From Kurthia huakuii LAM0618 (GTDB lineage: Bacteria > Bacillota > Bacilli > Bacillales_A > Planococcaceae): a DNA stretch of 64,000 nt. Position numbers and translations under genes: made by a program. The first letter of the stretch is position 1; each line of letters opens with the position of its first letter. The stretch covers positions 124,001-188,000 of the forward strand of contig NZ_AYTB01000002.1 of the NCBI RefSeq assembly GCF_000505545.1, written 5' to 3'. The notes under the pieces were generated by a model. It saw nothing but the letters and a program-made list of their open reading frames with translations. It did not search any database and had not been told where the DNA came from. Below are positions 16,589 to 25,459 of the stretch, in pieces.

Positions 16589-16737
16589 TCGAAAAAGCTC
16601 CTTCTTTGCTTAGGTTGTCATTGCTGTTTATTGTAACATACGTTGAATTAATTCCGCATTACAATTGTTTCGAGTTCACAATACGGGCAGATTTTTAGTA
16701 AACTAAATAATGAAATGAACAGAACGGAGAGAATGTT

Positions 16738-17556
16738 ATGCATACAATTGAACAAATTAACGACACACGCGATTTTATTTTAGGAAAAATCGACGTCAAA
16801 CCACAACTAGGACTTATCCTCGGCTCAGGTCTTGGCACACTCGCAGATGATATTAAAAACGCTACGGTCATTCCTTATACAGCCATTCCAAACTTCGCAA
16901 AATCAGCCGCAATCGGTCACGCCAATGAGCTTGTTATCGGTGAATTAGAAGGTAAAGTTGTCGTTGCGATGAAAGGGCGCTTCCACTATTATGAAGGTTT
17001 TTCAATGGATGAAGTGACATTCCCTGTACGCGTGATGAGGGCATTAGGTATCGAAACGGTAATCGTCACAAATGCGTGCGGTGCAGTAAATACAAACTTT
17101 AAACCGGGGGATTTAATGTTAATTGACGACCACATTAATTTAACGGGTCAAAATCCATTAATCGGACCAAATAACGACGAGCTAGGTACGCGCTTCCCAG
17201 ATATGTCGAACTTATACGACAAAGACTTGCGTCAGCTAGCATCCGATGTCGCGGCACAGCAAGGCTTTAGCTTACAATCTGGCGTCTATGCATGGTGGAG
17301 TGGCCCAACGTATGAAACGCCCGCTGAAATCCGTATGATTCGTACACTTGGTGCTGACGCAGTCGGGATGTCAACGGTGCCAGAAGCCATTGTCGCGCGT
17401 CACGGCCAAATGCGTGTACTAGGAATTTCATGCTTAACGAATATGGCAGCCGGTATTCTTGATCAACCATTAAATCACGCAGAAGTAATCGACGCTGCGG
17501 CACAAGTAAATAAAAAATTCACAGGGCTTATTAAAGGCGTCGTAGCAGCGCTCTAA
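16738..17556 (+). CDS. pupG: Purine nucleoside phosphorylase (PNP-I, trimeric type)
   Basis: 272 residues. It cleaves guanosine/inosine (and deoxy forms) with phosphate to base and ribose-1-phosphate in purine salvage. Family landmarks: GLILGSGLG phosphate loop (about 25-33), GRFHYYEGFSMDEVTFPVRVM (about 80-100), VTNACGAVN (about 109-117), YAWWSGPTYETPAEIR, with the base-site Glu, and DAVGMSTVPEAIVARH. Normal length. The start ATG is behind GAACGGAGAG. Single gene with space on both sides. Confidence 0.94.
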   Translation: MHTIEQINDTRDFILGKIDVKPQLGLILGSGLGTLADDIKNATVIPYTAIPNFAKSAAIGHANELVIGELEGKVVVAMKGRFHYYEGFSMDEVTFPVRVMRALGIETVIVTNACGAVNTNFKPGDLMLIDDHINLTGQNPLIGPNNDELGTRFPDMSNLYDKDLRQLASDVAAQQGFSLQSGVYAWWSGPTYETPAEIRMIRTLGADAVGMSTVPEAIVARHGQMRVLGISCLTNMAAGILDQPLNHAEVIDAAAQVNKKFTGLIKGVVAAL

Positions 17557-17656
17557 GCATCATTCAAAAGGCTGAATTTAATCAGAAAGTCTTTCTGAAA
17601 AGGTTTATCACTGATACAATACGAGTAAATCATGAAATTCTTTGGAGGTTACACCT

Positions 17657-18220
17657 ATGAAAATTTTACTTGTTGATGGTACAGTGCTTGGTCGTAAAAC
17701 GGGCGCTATTTTAGAACAAGTTCAAAAATATATCGCACAATTTGATGCGAGTTTAGAGCTTGAAATCTTAACGTTCTCAGATTACAAGCACGAAATCGTT
17801 GATGGTCGTCCATTCGATCAATACAACGAAGGCTTACAAGAAATGGTCAAGAAAATCGAGTCAGCTGATGGCTACATTTTCGCCACACCAATTTTCCAAG
17901 GTTCAATCCCAGGCGTATTAAAAAATGCGTTTGATTTCTTACATCCGAAAGCACTTCGTTACAAGCCGGTATCAATCGTAGCGAATGGCGGCACGTATCA
18001 ACATCACTTAGTTGTTGAAAACCAACTAAAACCGATTCTTGATTACTTCCGCTGCTTAGTAACACCAAACTATGTTTACACACATTCATCGCATTTTGAT
18101 GCAGATAACAACATCGTCGACCAAAACGTTCAAGAGCGCCTGCAAGAACTTGCGCGCGTGTTTGTGAAGTATTGCGAAATGAGCAAAAGCTTACCGAAAG
18201 AAACAATCGACCAACATTAA
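17657..18220 (+). CDS. NAD(P)H-dependent FMN reductase-like flavoprotein
   Basis: 187 residues with the flavodoxin-like fold of NADPH-dependent FMN reductases/azoreductases: MKILLVDGTVLGRKTGAIL phosphate loop at the N-terminus, ESADGYIFATPIFQGSIPGVLKNAFDFL (about 72-99) as the flavin-binding signature, then KPVSIVANGGTYQH. GGAGG at 17643-17647 fixes ATG 17657 as the start and excludes the longer in-frame version. Its substrate is not evident. Confidence 0.88.
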   Translation: MKILLVDGTVLGRKTGAILEQVQKYIAQFDASLELEILTFSDYKHEIVDGRPFDQYNEGLQEMVKKIESADGYIFATPIFQGSIPGVLKNAFDFLHPKALRYKPVSIVANGGTYQHHLVVENQLKPILDYFRCLVTPNYVYTHSSHFDADNNIVDQNVQERLQELARVFVKYCEMSKSLPKETIDQH

Positions 18221-18225
18221 TGAAG

Positions 18226-18266
18226 AAAGCCCGTCTTGTTTGCGCTAGCGAATAAGGCGGGCTTTC
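18226..18266 (+). terminator. Terminator of the FMN reductase gene
   Basis: AAAGCCCG...CGGGCTTT hairpin containing an inner pairing; the T-run is short. Confidence 0.6.
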
Positions 18267-18295
18267 GTTATACTCAAACGTAAGAGGTGACGACA

Positions 18296-18331
18296 ATGAT
18301 TGAAAAACAACTGCAAGAAGTTGAGCTCATT
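18296..18331 (+). pseudogene. 5' part of a small gene interrupted by the tnpB element
   Basis: AGAGGTG precedes ATG 18296, and 12 codons (MIEKQLQEVELI) run to the insertion point at 18331. Joining this to the frame at 19755 gives a continuous 83-residue protein. The family is not recognised. Confidence 0.7.
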
Positions 18332-18356
18332 ATTTTTATCATTTTTTCGCAGAATA

Positions 18357-18391
18357 CCCCTCCCTCAAGGAACGTAGTGAGTAGGGAGGGG
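18357..18391 (+). repeat. Left-end hairpin of the tnpB element
   Basis: Perfect 9-bp stem CCCCTCCCT / AGGGAGGGG with a 17-base loop, of the subterminal type recognised by TnpA transposases. Confidence 0.75.
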
Positions 18392-18482
18392 ATGAATGCG
18401 AACCCAATTATTCTGCCAGTGCTAATTTGTTGAAAAGAACATCTGTTCCCGTTATAATATTCGAAAAAAGGAGGCGTCTGTC

Positions 18483-19625
18483 ATGCCACATAAAGCGTAT
18501 AAATTCCGTATCTACCCAAATAAAAACCAGCAAGCGTTCATACATCAAACACATGGGCATTGTCGTTTTGTCTATAACCATTTTCTTGAGTTGTGGAATA
18601 CTTCTTATGAAGAAGAAGGAAAAGGGTTGAATCGTTCCATTATGTCCAAAATGCTCACAAAGCTGAAAAAACAAGATGAAACGGCATGGCTACGCAACGT
18701 AGATAGTGTGGCATTACAAGCCTCTTATGAAAATTTAATAGACGCTTTTAAACGTTTTTTTAAAAAGCAAAATAAATATCCACGCTTCAAAAGTAAAAAG
18801 AATCCAGTTCAAAGTTATACAACGAAGAATACGAATAACAATATTGCGATTGTCGGTAATCAAATGAAGCTACCAAAATTAGGACTTGTAAAGTTTGTAA
18901 AATCGCGTGAAATTGAAGGGCGTATTTTAAAGGCGACAATCAAATATAATGCGAGTGGTAAGTTTTACGTGTCTGTCCTATGTGAAGTACCAGACTTTAA
19001 GCCATTGCCTAAAACAAATGAAACTGTAGGAATTGATTTAGGTATCACCGATTTTGCGGTTCTGTCCGATGGACGTAAAGTGGATAACCAACGCTTTACA
19101 GCCAAAATGGAACAGAAGTTAAAACGTGAGCAGCGCAAGTTATCACGTCGCTACGAACAAGCGAAAAAAGAATGTCGTGACTTGCGTGAATGTATGAACT
19201 ATCAAAAACAACGTCGTAAAGTAGCTTGTTTGCGTGAGCGTGTTGCTTTTCAACGTGAAGATTTTTTAAACAAGCTATCAACGGAATTGATTCGTCAATA
19301 TGACGTCATTTGCTTAGAGGACTTAAATACCAAAGGTATGATGAAAAATCATAAGTTGGCAAAAGCGATAGCGGATGTGTCATGGTCTGAATTTGTGACC
19401 AAGCTAAAATATAAGGCGAAATGGCTCGATAGAAAAATTGTCGAAATCGACAGATTCTATCCATCGAGCCAAATTTGTCATACTTGCAGTCATCGAGATG
19501 GCAAGAAACCATTAGATATTCGTGTATGGACTTGTTCATCTTGTGGTACGACACTAGACCGAGATATTAATGCAAGTAAGAATATCTTAATCGAAGGGTT
19601 AAGACTTTTAAAGCAACAACCGTAG
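18483..19625 (+). CDS. tnpB: TnpB, RNA-guided nuclease of IS200/IS605-type element
   Basis: 380 residues, full family length. N-terminal HTH_OrfB region (KAYKFRIYPNKNQQAFIHQTHGHCRFVYN), then the RuvC-like nuclease: GIDLGITD with D185, ICLEDLNTKGM with E279 and LDRDINASKNI with D361. All three catalytic acids are intact. A four-Cys zinc finger (C332, C335, C351, C354) lies between RuvC-II and RuvC-III. AAGGAGG precedes ATG. TnpB proteins are known to cut DNA using an omega RNA derived from the element's right end, so this copy looks active. Confidence 0.95.
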   Translation: MPHKAYKFRIYPNKNQQAFIHQTHGHCRFVYNHFLELWNTSYEEEGKGLNRSIMSKMLTKLKKQDETAWLRNVDSVALQASYENLIDAFKRFFKKQNKYPRFKSKKNPVQSYTTKNTNNNIAIVGNQMKLPKLGLVKFVKSREIEGRILKATIKYNASGKFYVSVLCEVPDFKPLPKTNETVGIDLGITDFAVLSDGRKVDNQRFTAKMEQKLKREQRKLSRRYEQAKKECRDLRECMNYQKQRRKVACLRERVAFQREDFLNKLSTELIRQYDVICLEDLNTKGMMKNHKLAKAIADVSWSEFVTKLKYKAKWLDRKIVEIDRFYPSSQICHTCSHRDGKKPLDIRVWTCSSCGTTLDRDINASKNILIEGLRLLKQQP

Positions 19626-19629
19626 GAAC

Positions 19630-19754
19630 TACGGGGATAGCCTACTAAAAAAGTGAAGCCGCTGTTTCGAGTAAATAGAAACAAGCAAGCACTGTTCGTA
19701 GGAATCGCCCACTTCAAGCACGTTCGAAGAACGGCTAAGTGGGGGTAGTTCAAT
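19630..19754 (+). ncRNA. Probable omega RNA scaffold / right end of the tnpB element
   Basis: The region from the tnpB 3' end to the element boundary holds nested hairpins (CCCACTT/AAGTGGG and CGTTC/GAACG) typical of reRNA/omega RNA. Family knowledge places the guide directly beyond the right boundary, here beginning TGAAGATGAAGAGGATA. The 5' end of the RNA cannot be seen from sequence. Confidence 0.6.
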
Positions 19755-19970
19755 GAAGATGAAGAGGATATGGCCGAGTCATTAGAAGATATGAAAGTGT
19801 ATGCGAAAACATACGAATTAGATCATGTTGAAATTGCCGAGCAGCGTAAGGAAACGCTTGATGAGGAGCGCGTGAAATATATCGTGACGCTTGAAATTAG
19901 TCGCGATAGCGAAAATCTAGGGCGTAAATACGATACCGAAGAGCAAAAAATATTTGGCTTTAGTAAATAA
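19755..19970 (+). pseudogene. 3' part of the small gene interrupted by the tnpB element
   Basis: The frame EDEEDMAESLEDMKVYAKTY...EEQKIFGFSK* (71 residues) continues in phase from the 12 codons at 18296-18331. The rebuilt 83-aa protein is acidic and soluble, with a likely helix followed by a beta segment (YIVTLEISRD). I recognise no family. An ATG at 19770 is in frame but has no ribosome binding site, so the fragment is probably untranslated. Confidence 0.65.
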
Positions 19971-20035
19971 AATTATATTTTTCGGAAAATTCATGCTACA
20001 ATAGTGGCAACTATTTTGAAACGGAGGTGAAAGGA

Positions 20036-20170
20036 ATGAAAAATTCAGCTTATATGACATCTGCACAATTGGATAATGCCCTTTATTTTGCACGTGTCAT
20101 TACGTTCAAATTTGATGCTAACGGGATTCGTATGCCCTTTTTTAACACACAACATCAAATTTTAACGTAG
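20036..20170 (+). CDS. Hypothetical 44-aa protein
   Basis: ATG 20036 follows GGAGGTGAAAGGA, a strong ribosome binding site, and a TACAAT -10-like element lies at 20000. The product, MKNSAYMTSAQLDNALYFAR... ending HQILT, has no recognisable domain. A terminator follows 30 bases later, so it looks like a small independent gene. Confidence 0.5.
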   Translation: MKNSAYMTSAQLDNALYFARVITFKFDANGIRMPFFNTQHQILT

Positions 20171-20196
20171 CTGATGAACTTCATTCTTTTCATACA

Positions 20197-20231
20197 TGAA
20201 AGGACTGTTCGTTGATGAGCAGTCCTTTTTT
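20197..20231 (+). terminator. Terminator after the 44-aa ORF
   Basis: AAAGGACTG / CAGTCCTTT hairpin followed by TTTT, located in front of the next ABC-F gene. Confidence 0.75.
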
Positions 20232-20265
20232 GTATGCTCAGCTGCGTTGTATGGAGGTCAATACA

Positions 20266-21969
20266 ATGACAGTAAAAGCAGAAAAAATAACAAAAACAGT
20301 TGGCGGCACGACGCTTTTTGAAAATTTAGAAGTCACGATTCCAGATGGGAAGCACGTTGCACTTGTCGGGCGTAACGGTAGCGGTAAAACGTCGCTACTA
20401 CGCTTATTTGCGGGTGTCGAGGCAGTCGATAGCGGCCGCATGATTACGCCAAAGGATTGTAAAATTGGTTATTTACATCAAATTCCGCAATACGCGACAG
20501 AAACAGTTGAAGAAGTATTGCTGAGCGCGTTTTGTAAGCTGCAACAGATGCAGGTGACCATGCAGCAATTTGAGGCACAGATGGCTGTCTCTAGCGATGA
20601 GCGTTTGCTTGAAAAATACGGTGAGCTGCAGGAGCGTTTTATGCAGCTTGGCGGTTATGACATGCAGTCGAAGCTCATGACGGTCGCGAATGGTTTGGGC
20701 GTTACACCATTTTTAAAAAAGCCGTTTGCGACGCTAAGTGGCGGCGAAAAAACGAAGGTCATGCTCGCGCATATTTTACTTGGTGAGCCGACGATTTTAC
20801 TACTCGATGAACCGACGAATCATTTAGATTTACGGGCGATTGAGTGGCTTGAAACGTACGTCAAGCAGTTCCGCGGTACGGTCATTGTCGTCAGTCATGA
20901 CCGCCGCTTTATGAACGAAGTCGCCGAGCAAGTCATTGAGCTAGAAGGCGGCGAGGTCTTTGTCAGTCATGGCAATTACGATGCATATGTAGCGACCAAA
21001 GAAGCACATGTCGCGTCGCAGTTTGCACAGTATAGCGAGCAGCAAAAGAAAATTAAAAAAATGAAAGAAGCGATTCGCCGATTGCGTCAATGGGCGAATG
21101 AGGCATCGCCACCAAATCCAGATTTATTCCGCAAGGCGAAGATGATGGAAAAGGCACTTGCGCGCATGGAGCTTGTGAAAAAACCGATGACAGCGAAAAA
21201 AATGACGTTAGCATTGCAGGCAGAGTCGCGTAGTGGCAATGAAGTCGCAACGTTTGAGGCAGTGCGTGCTTGCGCTGACGAGCGTACGTTGTTTAGCGAC
21301 GCTAATGTTCATATCTATTGGCAAGATTATGTGGCAATTGTTGGAGATAATGGCACCGGCAAATCGACGATGCTAAAAATGCTATTGCAGCAAATTCAGC
21401 CCTACGAAGGAACAGTGAAGCTTGGTAGCAATGTAAAAATCGGCTATCTCGCACAGCAGTTTGATACGTTTCAGCCCGGTGACCGCTTGATTGACGCGTT
21501 TCGTGACGAGGTGGCGGTGACAGAAGGAGAGGCACGTCATCTGCTCGCACAGTTTTTGTTTTACGGCTATGACGTCTTTAAAAAGGTGAAAGATTTAAGT
21601 GGCGGCGAAAAAATGCGCTTGCGTCTTGCGCAACTTATGCAGCAAAAGGTCAACGTATTATTGCTTGATGAACCGACAAACCATTTAGATATTGAGTCGC
21701 GTGAAGTGCTTGAAGAAACGCTTGAAAACTTTGATGGCACCGTCATTGCTGTTAGTCATGACCGTTATTTTTTAGAAAAATTATTTACGCGTACTGCTTG
21801 GATTGAACATGAAACGGTGACGATGCATGACGGGCCGTATGACTGGGCAAAGGGCAAACAGCGTGCACAAGCAGTTGAGCGTGAAATACTCTTTTTAGAG
21901 CGCAAAATCGCCGAGCACCCCGATGCAGCGCTTAGCGAGCAACTTGAAAAATTGTATGATGCGCTGTAA
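20266..21969 (+). CDS. ABC-F family ATP-binding protein
   Basis: 567 residues, soluble tandem ABC protein. First domain: Walker A GRNGSGKTS, LSGGEKTKV, LLLDEPTNHLDLRAIEWLE. The linker is long and positively charged with helices (QKKIKKMKEAIRRLRQWANEASPPNPDLFRKAKMMEKALARME). Second domain: GDNGTGKST, LSGGEKMRLRLA, LLLDEPTNHLDIESREVLEE. The linker resembles the interdomain arms that reach into the ribosome in ABC-F factors. ATG 20266 follows GGAGG; the longer in-frame start overlaps the upstream terminator. Exact role (translation factor versus resistance) is unclear. Confidence 0.9.
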   Translation: MTVKAEKITKTVGGTTLFENLEVTIPDGKHVALVGRNGSGKTSLLRLFAGVEAVDSGRMITPKDCKIGYLHQIPQYATETVEEVLLSAFCKLQQMQVTMQQFEAQMAVSSDERLLEKYGELQERFMQLGGYDMQSKLMTVANGLGVTPFLKKPFATLSGGEKTKVMLAHILLGEPTILLLDEPTNHLDLRAIEWLETYVKQFRGTVIVVSHDRRFMNEVAEQVIELEGGEVFVSHGNYDAYVATKEAHVASQFAQYSEQQKKIKKMKEAIRRLRQWANEASPPNPDLFRKAKMMEKALARMELVKKPMTAKKMTLALQAESRSGNEVATFEAVRACADERTLFSDANVHIYWQDYVAIVGDNGTGKSTMLKMLLQQIQPYEGTVKLGSNVKIGYLAQQFDTFQPGDRLIDAFRDEVAVTEGEARHLLAQFLFYGYDVFKKVKDLSGGEKMRLRLAQLMQQKVNVLLLDEPTNHLDIESREVLEETLENFDGTVIAVSHDRYFLEKLFTRTAWIEHETVTMHDGPYDWAKGKQRAQAVEREILFLERKIAEHPDAALSEQLEKLYDAL

Positions 21970-22026
21970 GGTCGCGAATACGTGCCTCATTCCGTTATAA
22001 TGAAACTATCGAAAGGAATGAGATAT

Positions 22027-24201
22027 ATGGCAAAATCATTAGTTATCGCAGAAAAACCGTCAGTAGGCCGCGACATCGCGCGCGTCTTAAAATGCTCAAA
22101 GAAGGGCAATGGCAGCTTAGAGGGCGATAAATATGTTGTGACATGGGCACTTGGCCACCTTGTGACACATGCAGACCCTGAGCAATACGACAATAAATAT
22201 AAAGAGTGGAAAATGGACGACCTACCAATCGTGCCAGAACCATTTAAATTAGTACCGATCCGTCAAACGACAAAGCAATTCAACGCGGTGAAAAGCTTAT
22301 TAAACCGCGGGGATATTAACGAAGTGATTATCGCTACCGATGCAGGGCGCGAAGGGGAATTAGTGGCGCGCTGGATTTTAGCAAAGGCGAAATCACACAA
22401 GCCGATTAAACGTTTATGGATTTCTTCTGTAACGGATAAGGCGATTAAAGAAGGTTTTGCGAAGCTACAAGACGGTCGTAAATACGATGCGCTGTACGAA
22501 GCGGCAGTCGCGCGTGCTGAGGCGGACTGGGTTGTCGGCATTAATGCGACGCGTGCGTTAACGGTGAAGCATAATGCACAACTATCATGTGGACGCGTGC
22601 AAACACCAACGCTTGCGATGATTTTTGAGCGCGAGCAACAAATTAAAAACTTTAAACCAAAAACGTATTACGGATTACAAGCGTTAACGAATAAAACGAC
22701 GTTTACGTGGCAGGAACAAGGCTCTAATCAAACACAATCATTTGATAAAGCAAAAATCGATAGCATTTTAGCGAGTTTAGATGCTGTGCATACCGGGCAA
22801 ATTGTCGATGTCAAAACGACACCAAAGAAAAAATATGCGCCGACATTATTCGATTTAACAGAGCTACAAAAAGAAGCGCATAAACGTTGGAGCTGGTCGG
22901 CAAAAGAAACGCTATCTACGCTACAACATTTATATGAACACCATAAAATTGTGACGTATCCACGTACCGATTCAAAACATTTAACAGCGGATATTCAAGA
23001 GACATTTAAAGAGCGTATTAAAGCGACAACAAGTGGCGATTCACGTCAGGCAGCAAATGCACTACTGCGCCATGCGAAAGTACAAGTACAAAAAGGCGTG
23101 ATTAACGATGCCAAAGTATCGGATCACCATGCGATTATTCCAACCGAAGAGCCGGTCATTTTACCGAATCTATCGGATAAGGAACGCAAGCTCTATGACA
23201 TGATTGTGAAGCGTTTCCTAGCCGTATTTTATGGTCCGTATGTTTATGACCAAACCGTTGTGACGCTAAAAGTTGGCAACGAATTGTTTACAGCAAAAGG
23301 CAATACGGTTCGCGACCAAGGCTTTCGCGCTGTTTATAACCAAGATGATGACGAGACAACGACACTACCTGATTATCAACAAGGGGCGACACTTGATGTA
23401 CGCGCTGTTGCCGAGACATCTGGTCAAACGAAGCCACCAGCGCCATTCAATGAAGGGACGCTACTTGCGGCGATGGAAAATCCAACGCAGTTTATGCAGG
23501 GCGAATCAAAAGAATTAATCCAAACATTGAATGAAACAGGTGGTATCGGGACGGTTGCGACGCGTGCCGATATTATCGAAAAGCTCTTTAAATCGTTTGT
23601 CATTGAGAAAAAAGGCAATGATTTATATGCGACGTCAAAAGGCCGCCAGCTACTTGATTTAGCGCCAGAAGATTTAAAATCGCCAGCACTAACAGCTGAG
23701 TGGGAAAAAGAATTAACGAAAATTGCACAAGGTAAAGCGAAGAAAAAACAATTTATGGACCGCATGATTTCATTCACGCAAAAATCAGTGAAAGAAATTA
23801 AAACGAGCGACCATAAATTTAAGCACGACAATGTCACAGGAAAACGCTGCCCAGACTGCGGTAAATTGCTATTAGAAGTAAATGGTAAACGCGGTAAAAT
23901 GCTGATTTGCCAAGACCGTGAATGTGGCTACAAAAAGAAAGTATCACAGCTAACAAATGCACGTTGCCCAACGTGTCATAAGAAATTAGAACTACGTGGT
24001 GAAGGCGATGGCCGTATTTTTACGTGTAAATGTGGGTATCGTGAGAAATTATCGGCGTTTGAAAAGCGCAAAAAAGAGTCAGGTAAGACGAAAGTTTCAA
24101 AACGCGACGTGAACAAATATATGAAGCAACAAAACAAGGAAGAAGAACCTTTAAATAATGCCTTTTCAGATGCGCTAAAAGGTCTGTTTAACAACGATTA
24201 G
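22027..24201 (+). CDS. topB: DNA topoisomerase III
   Basis: 724 residues, type IA topoisomerase. TOPRIM domain at the N-terminus (MAKSLVIAEKPSVGRDIAR with catalytic-site E9; ATDAGREGELVARWIL with the D-x-D-like acids). The active-site Tyr is in the KIVTYPRTDSKHL motif (about residue 319). FNEGTLLAAME and TRADIIEKLFKS follow, and there are three C-terminal zinc-ribbon-like Cys clusters (CPDCGKLL, CQDRECGY, CPTCHKK/CKCGY). It relaxes negative supercoils and decatenates single-strand-linked DNA. AAGGAATGAG precedes ATG 22027. Confidence 0.95.
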   Translation: MAKSLVIAEKPSVGRDIARVLKCSKKGNGSLEGDKYVVTWALGHLVTHADPEQYDNKYKEWKMDDLPIVPEPFKLVPIRQTTKQFNAVKSLLNRGDINEVIIATDAGREGELVARWILAKAKSHKPIKRLWISSVTDKAIKEGFAKLQDGRKYDALYEAAVARAEADWVVGINATRALTVKHNAQLSCGRVQTPTLAMIFEREQQIKNFKPKTYYGLQALTNKTTFTWQEQGSNQTQSFDKAKIDSILASLDAVHTGQIVDVKTTPKKKYAPTLFDLTELQKEAHKRWSWSAKETLSTLQHLYEHHKIVTYPRTDSKHLTADIQETFKERIKATTSGDSRQAANALLRHAKVQVQKGVINDAKVSDHHAIIPTEEPVILPNLSDKERKLYDMIVKRFLAVFYGPYVYDQTVVTLKVGNELFTAKGNTVRDQGFRAVYNQDDDETTTLPDYQQGATLDVRAVAETSGQTKPPAPFNEGTLLAAMENPTQFMQGESKELIQTLNETGGIGTVATRADIIEKLFKSFVIEKKGNDLYATSKGRQLLDLAPEDLKSPALTAEWEKELTKIAQGKAKKKQFMDRMISFTQKSVKEIKTSDHKFKHDNVTGKRCPDCGKLLLEVNGKRGKMLICQDRECGYKKKVSQLTNARCPTCHKKLELRGEGDGRIFTCKCGYREKLSAFEKRKKESGKTKVSKRDVNKYMKQQNKEEEPLNNAFSDALKGLFNND

Positions 24202-24267
24202 AACATTTTTTCTGCAAGCAGTGGTAACATGAAAAAAACATCTGAATAGTGGAAAGAGGTGGACGAT

Positions 24268-24852
24268 ATGAAATTAGCAGCAATCCTAAACAATCGCTAT
24301 GCTGAAATTGAAAACCGTAAACGCGTACTCAAGCAAAAAACGGCCGATGAAGCATACAAAAAGAACGCCCAATATTTTCAGCCGAAGTCAAATCAGGCAC
24401 TCGATGAATTGGTCGATTTATTAACAGGGAAAAAAGAGCAGCAAGCAAAACCTGCGTTGCAGCAAGCTATCCGCGAAATGCAGGAAGCGGCGCCAAGTGA
24501 CTCAGCGATGAATGATTTGGTAGCAAATGATGAGGAAGCCGTTGATATTTTAAAGCGCGTGCAACAATCTGCGTTATCAAGCGCTAATCCAACAGCACAG
24601 GACTTGCAAGTTGCGCAATCTGCGGCCGATTATATCGCTCAAAAAACGCCGTTCACTACTAACTCAGACATCGCAACACTAGCACCTAAGAAAAATGTGG
24701 ACAGTTTACATGTACAACCGAGCGAGCAACAATATAAGGAAACGATTCGCACGCGCCTATTTGAAAAGGCAGCATCGCGCTATCAATTCCAAATTCAAAT
24801 GGCACGTAGTGGATTCCAGTTTGATGAGCCTGTATTTTATCAAATTGCGTAA
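24268..24852 (+). CDS. Hypothetical protein, Gln/Ala-rich
   Basis: 194 residues, unrecognised. Helical, charged N-terminus (MKLAAILNNRYAEIENRKRVLKQKTADEAYKKNAQYF), low-complexity Gln/Ala middle, and a C-terminal basic segment (TIRTRLFEKAASRYQFQIQMARSGFQFDEPVFYQIA). No signal peptide or TM. AAAGAGGTGG lies before ATG 24268, preferred over the GTG three codons upstream. It is 66 bp after topB and 18 bp before ybaK on the same strand, possibly one operon. Confidence 0.7.
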   Translation: MKLAAILNNRYAEIENRKRVLKQKTADEAYKKNAQYFQPKSNQALDELVDLLTGKKEQQAKPALQQAIREMQEAAPSDSAMNDLVANDEEAVDILKRVQQSALSSANPTAQDLQVAQSAADYIAQKTPFTTNSDIATLAPKKNVDSLHVQPSEQQYKETIRTRLFEKAASRYQFQIQMARSGFQFDEPVFYQIA

Positions 24853-24870
24853 TGAGGGAAGTGTACGATT

Positions 24871-25362
24871 TTGGCAAAACAAAAAATGCAAAAGACCAAT
24901 GCAGTGCGATTGCTCGATCAGCAAAAAATCCCGTATCATTTGCAGGAATATGCAGTAAATGACGACCATTTAGATGGCGTTACAGCGGCGAATGAAGTTG
25001 GTCAGCCAGTCGAAAAAGTGTTTAAAACACTCGTTGCGAAATCAACGAAAGGTCAGCTCTATGTCTTTGTCATTCCGGTTGCAAAGGAGCTTGATTTGAA
25101 AAAAGCTGCAAAGGCCGTACATGAGAAAAAAATAGAAATGCTTCATGTGAAAGATTTATTAGCAAACACCGGCTACATTCGTGGTGGCTGTTCGCCAATT
25201 GGCATGAAGAAGCACTATCCGACATACATTGATAGCGATGTACAGCTAGTAGATGAAGTGTTAGTGAGCGCCGGCAAACGCGGTATGCAATTATGCTTAA
25301 CACCTGACAATCTAGTAGCAGCTGCAAAGGCCGAAATTGTTAATATTACCGTTGATATTTAA
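24871..25362 (+). CDS. ybaK: Cys-tRNA(Pro)/Cys-tRNA(Cys) deacylase YbaK
   Basis: 163 residues of the YbaK/ProX editing family, which hydrolyses mischarged Cys-tRNA(Pro). Motifs: HLDGVTAANEVGQPVEKVFKTLV (with the invariant Lys of the family), VFVIPVAKELDLKKAAKA, and GYIRGGCSPIGMKKHYPTYID (the GxxSP loop). The start is a TTG at 24871 after GAGGGAAG; an ATG five codons in is possible. It lies close behind the hypothetical gene. Confidence 0.92.
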   Translation: MAKQKMQKTNAVRLLDQQKIPYHLQEYAVNDDHLDGVTAANEVGQPVEKVFKTLVAKSTKGQLYVFVIPVAKELDLKKAAKAVHEKKIEMLHVKDLLANTGYIRGGCSPIGMKKHYPTYIDSDVQLVDEVLVSAGKRGMQLCLTPDNLVAAAKAEIVNITVDI

Positions 25363-25398
25363 GTCATCGTTTGTTACAATTGTCGAGTTGCAGTTGAA

Positions 25399-25440
25399 CG
25401 TAAACTGCGACATGGAGCAATCCTTGTCGCAGTTTTTTTA
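25399..25440 (+). terminator. Terminator of the topB-ybaK unit
   Basis: AAACTGCGAC / GTCGCAGTTT 10-bp stem followed by seven T. Confidence 0.85.
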
Positions 25441-25459
25441 ATGGAAAGAAGGATGTCGC

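Larger units (their letters stand above)
18332..19754 (+). mobile_element. IS200/IS605-type element carrying only tnpB
   Basis: The element spans about 1,423 bp between two halves of a host gene whose frame joins exactly once it is removed, with no target duplication, as known for this single-strand transposing family. Left end: GC-rich hairpin CCCCTCCCT / AGGGAGGGG (18357-18391). Right end: nested hairpins CCCACTT (19708-19714) / AAGTGGG (19737-19743) with inner CGTTC/GAACG, ending in GGGGGTAGTTCAA. No tnpA is present, so it needs a helper for movement. The junction is uncertain by one base (T at 18331/19754). Confidence 0.85.

Noticed and set aside
10049-18384. Shared 12-mer GAACGTAGTGAG at the cassette's right junction and in the tnpB left-end loop
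   Set aside because: The first copy reads in frame as part of the CorC remnant and no longer similarity surrounds either copy; chance is the simpler explanation.
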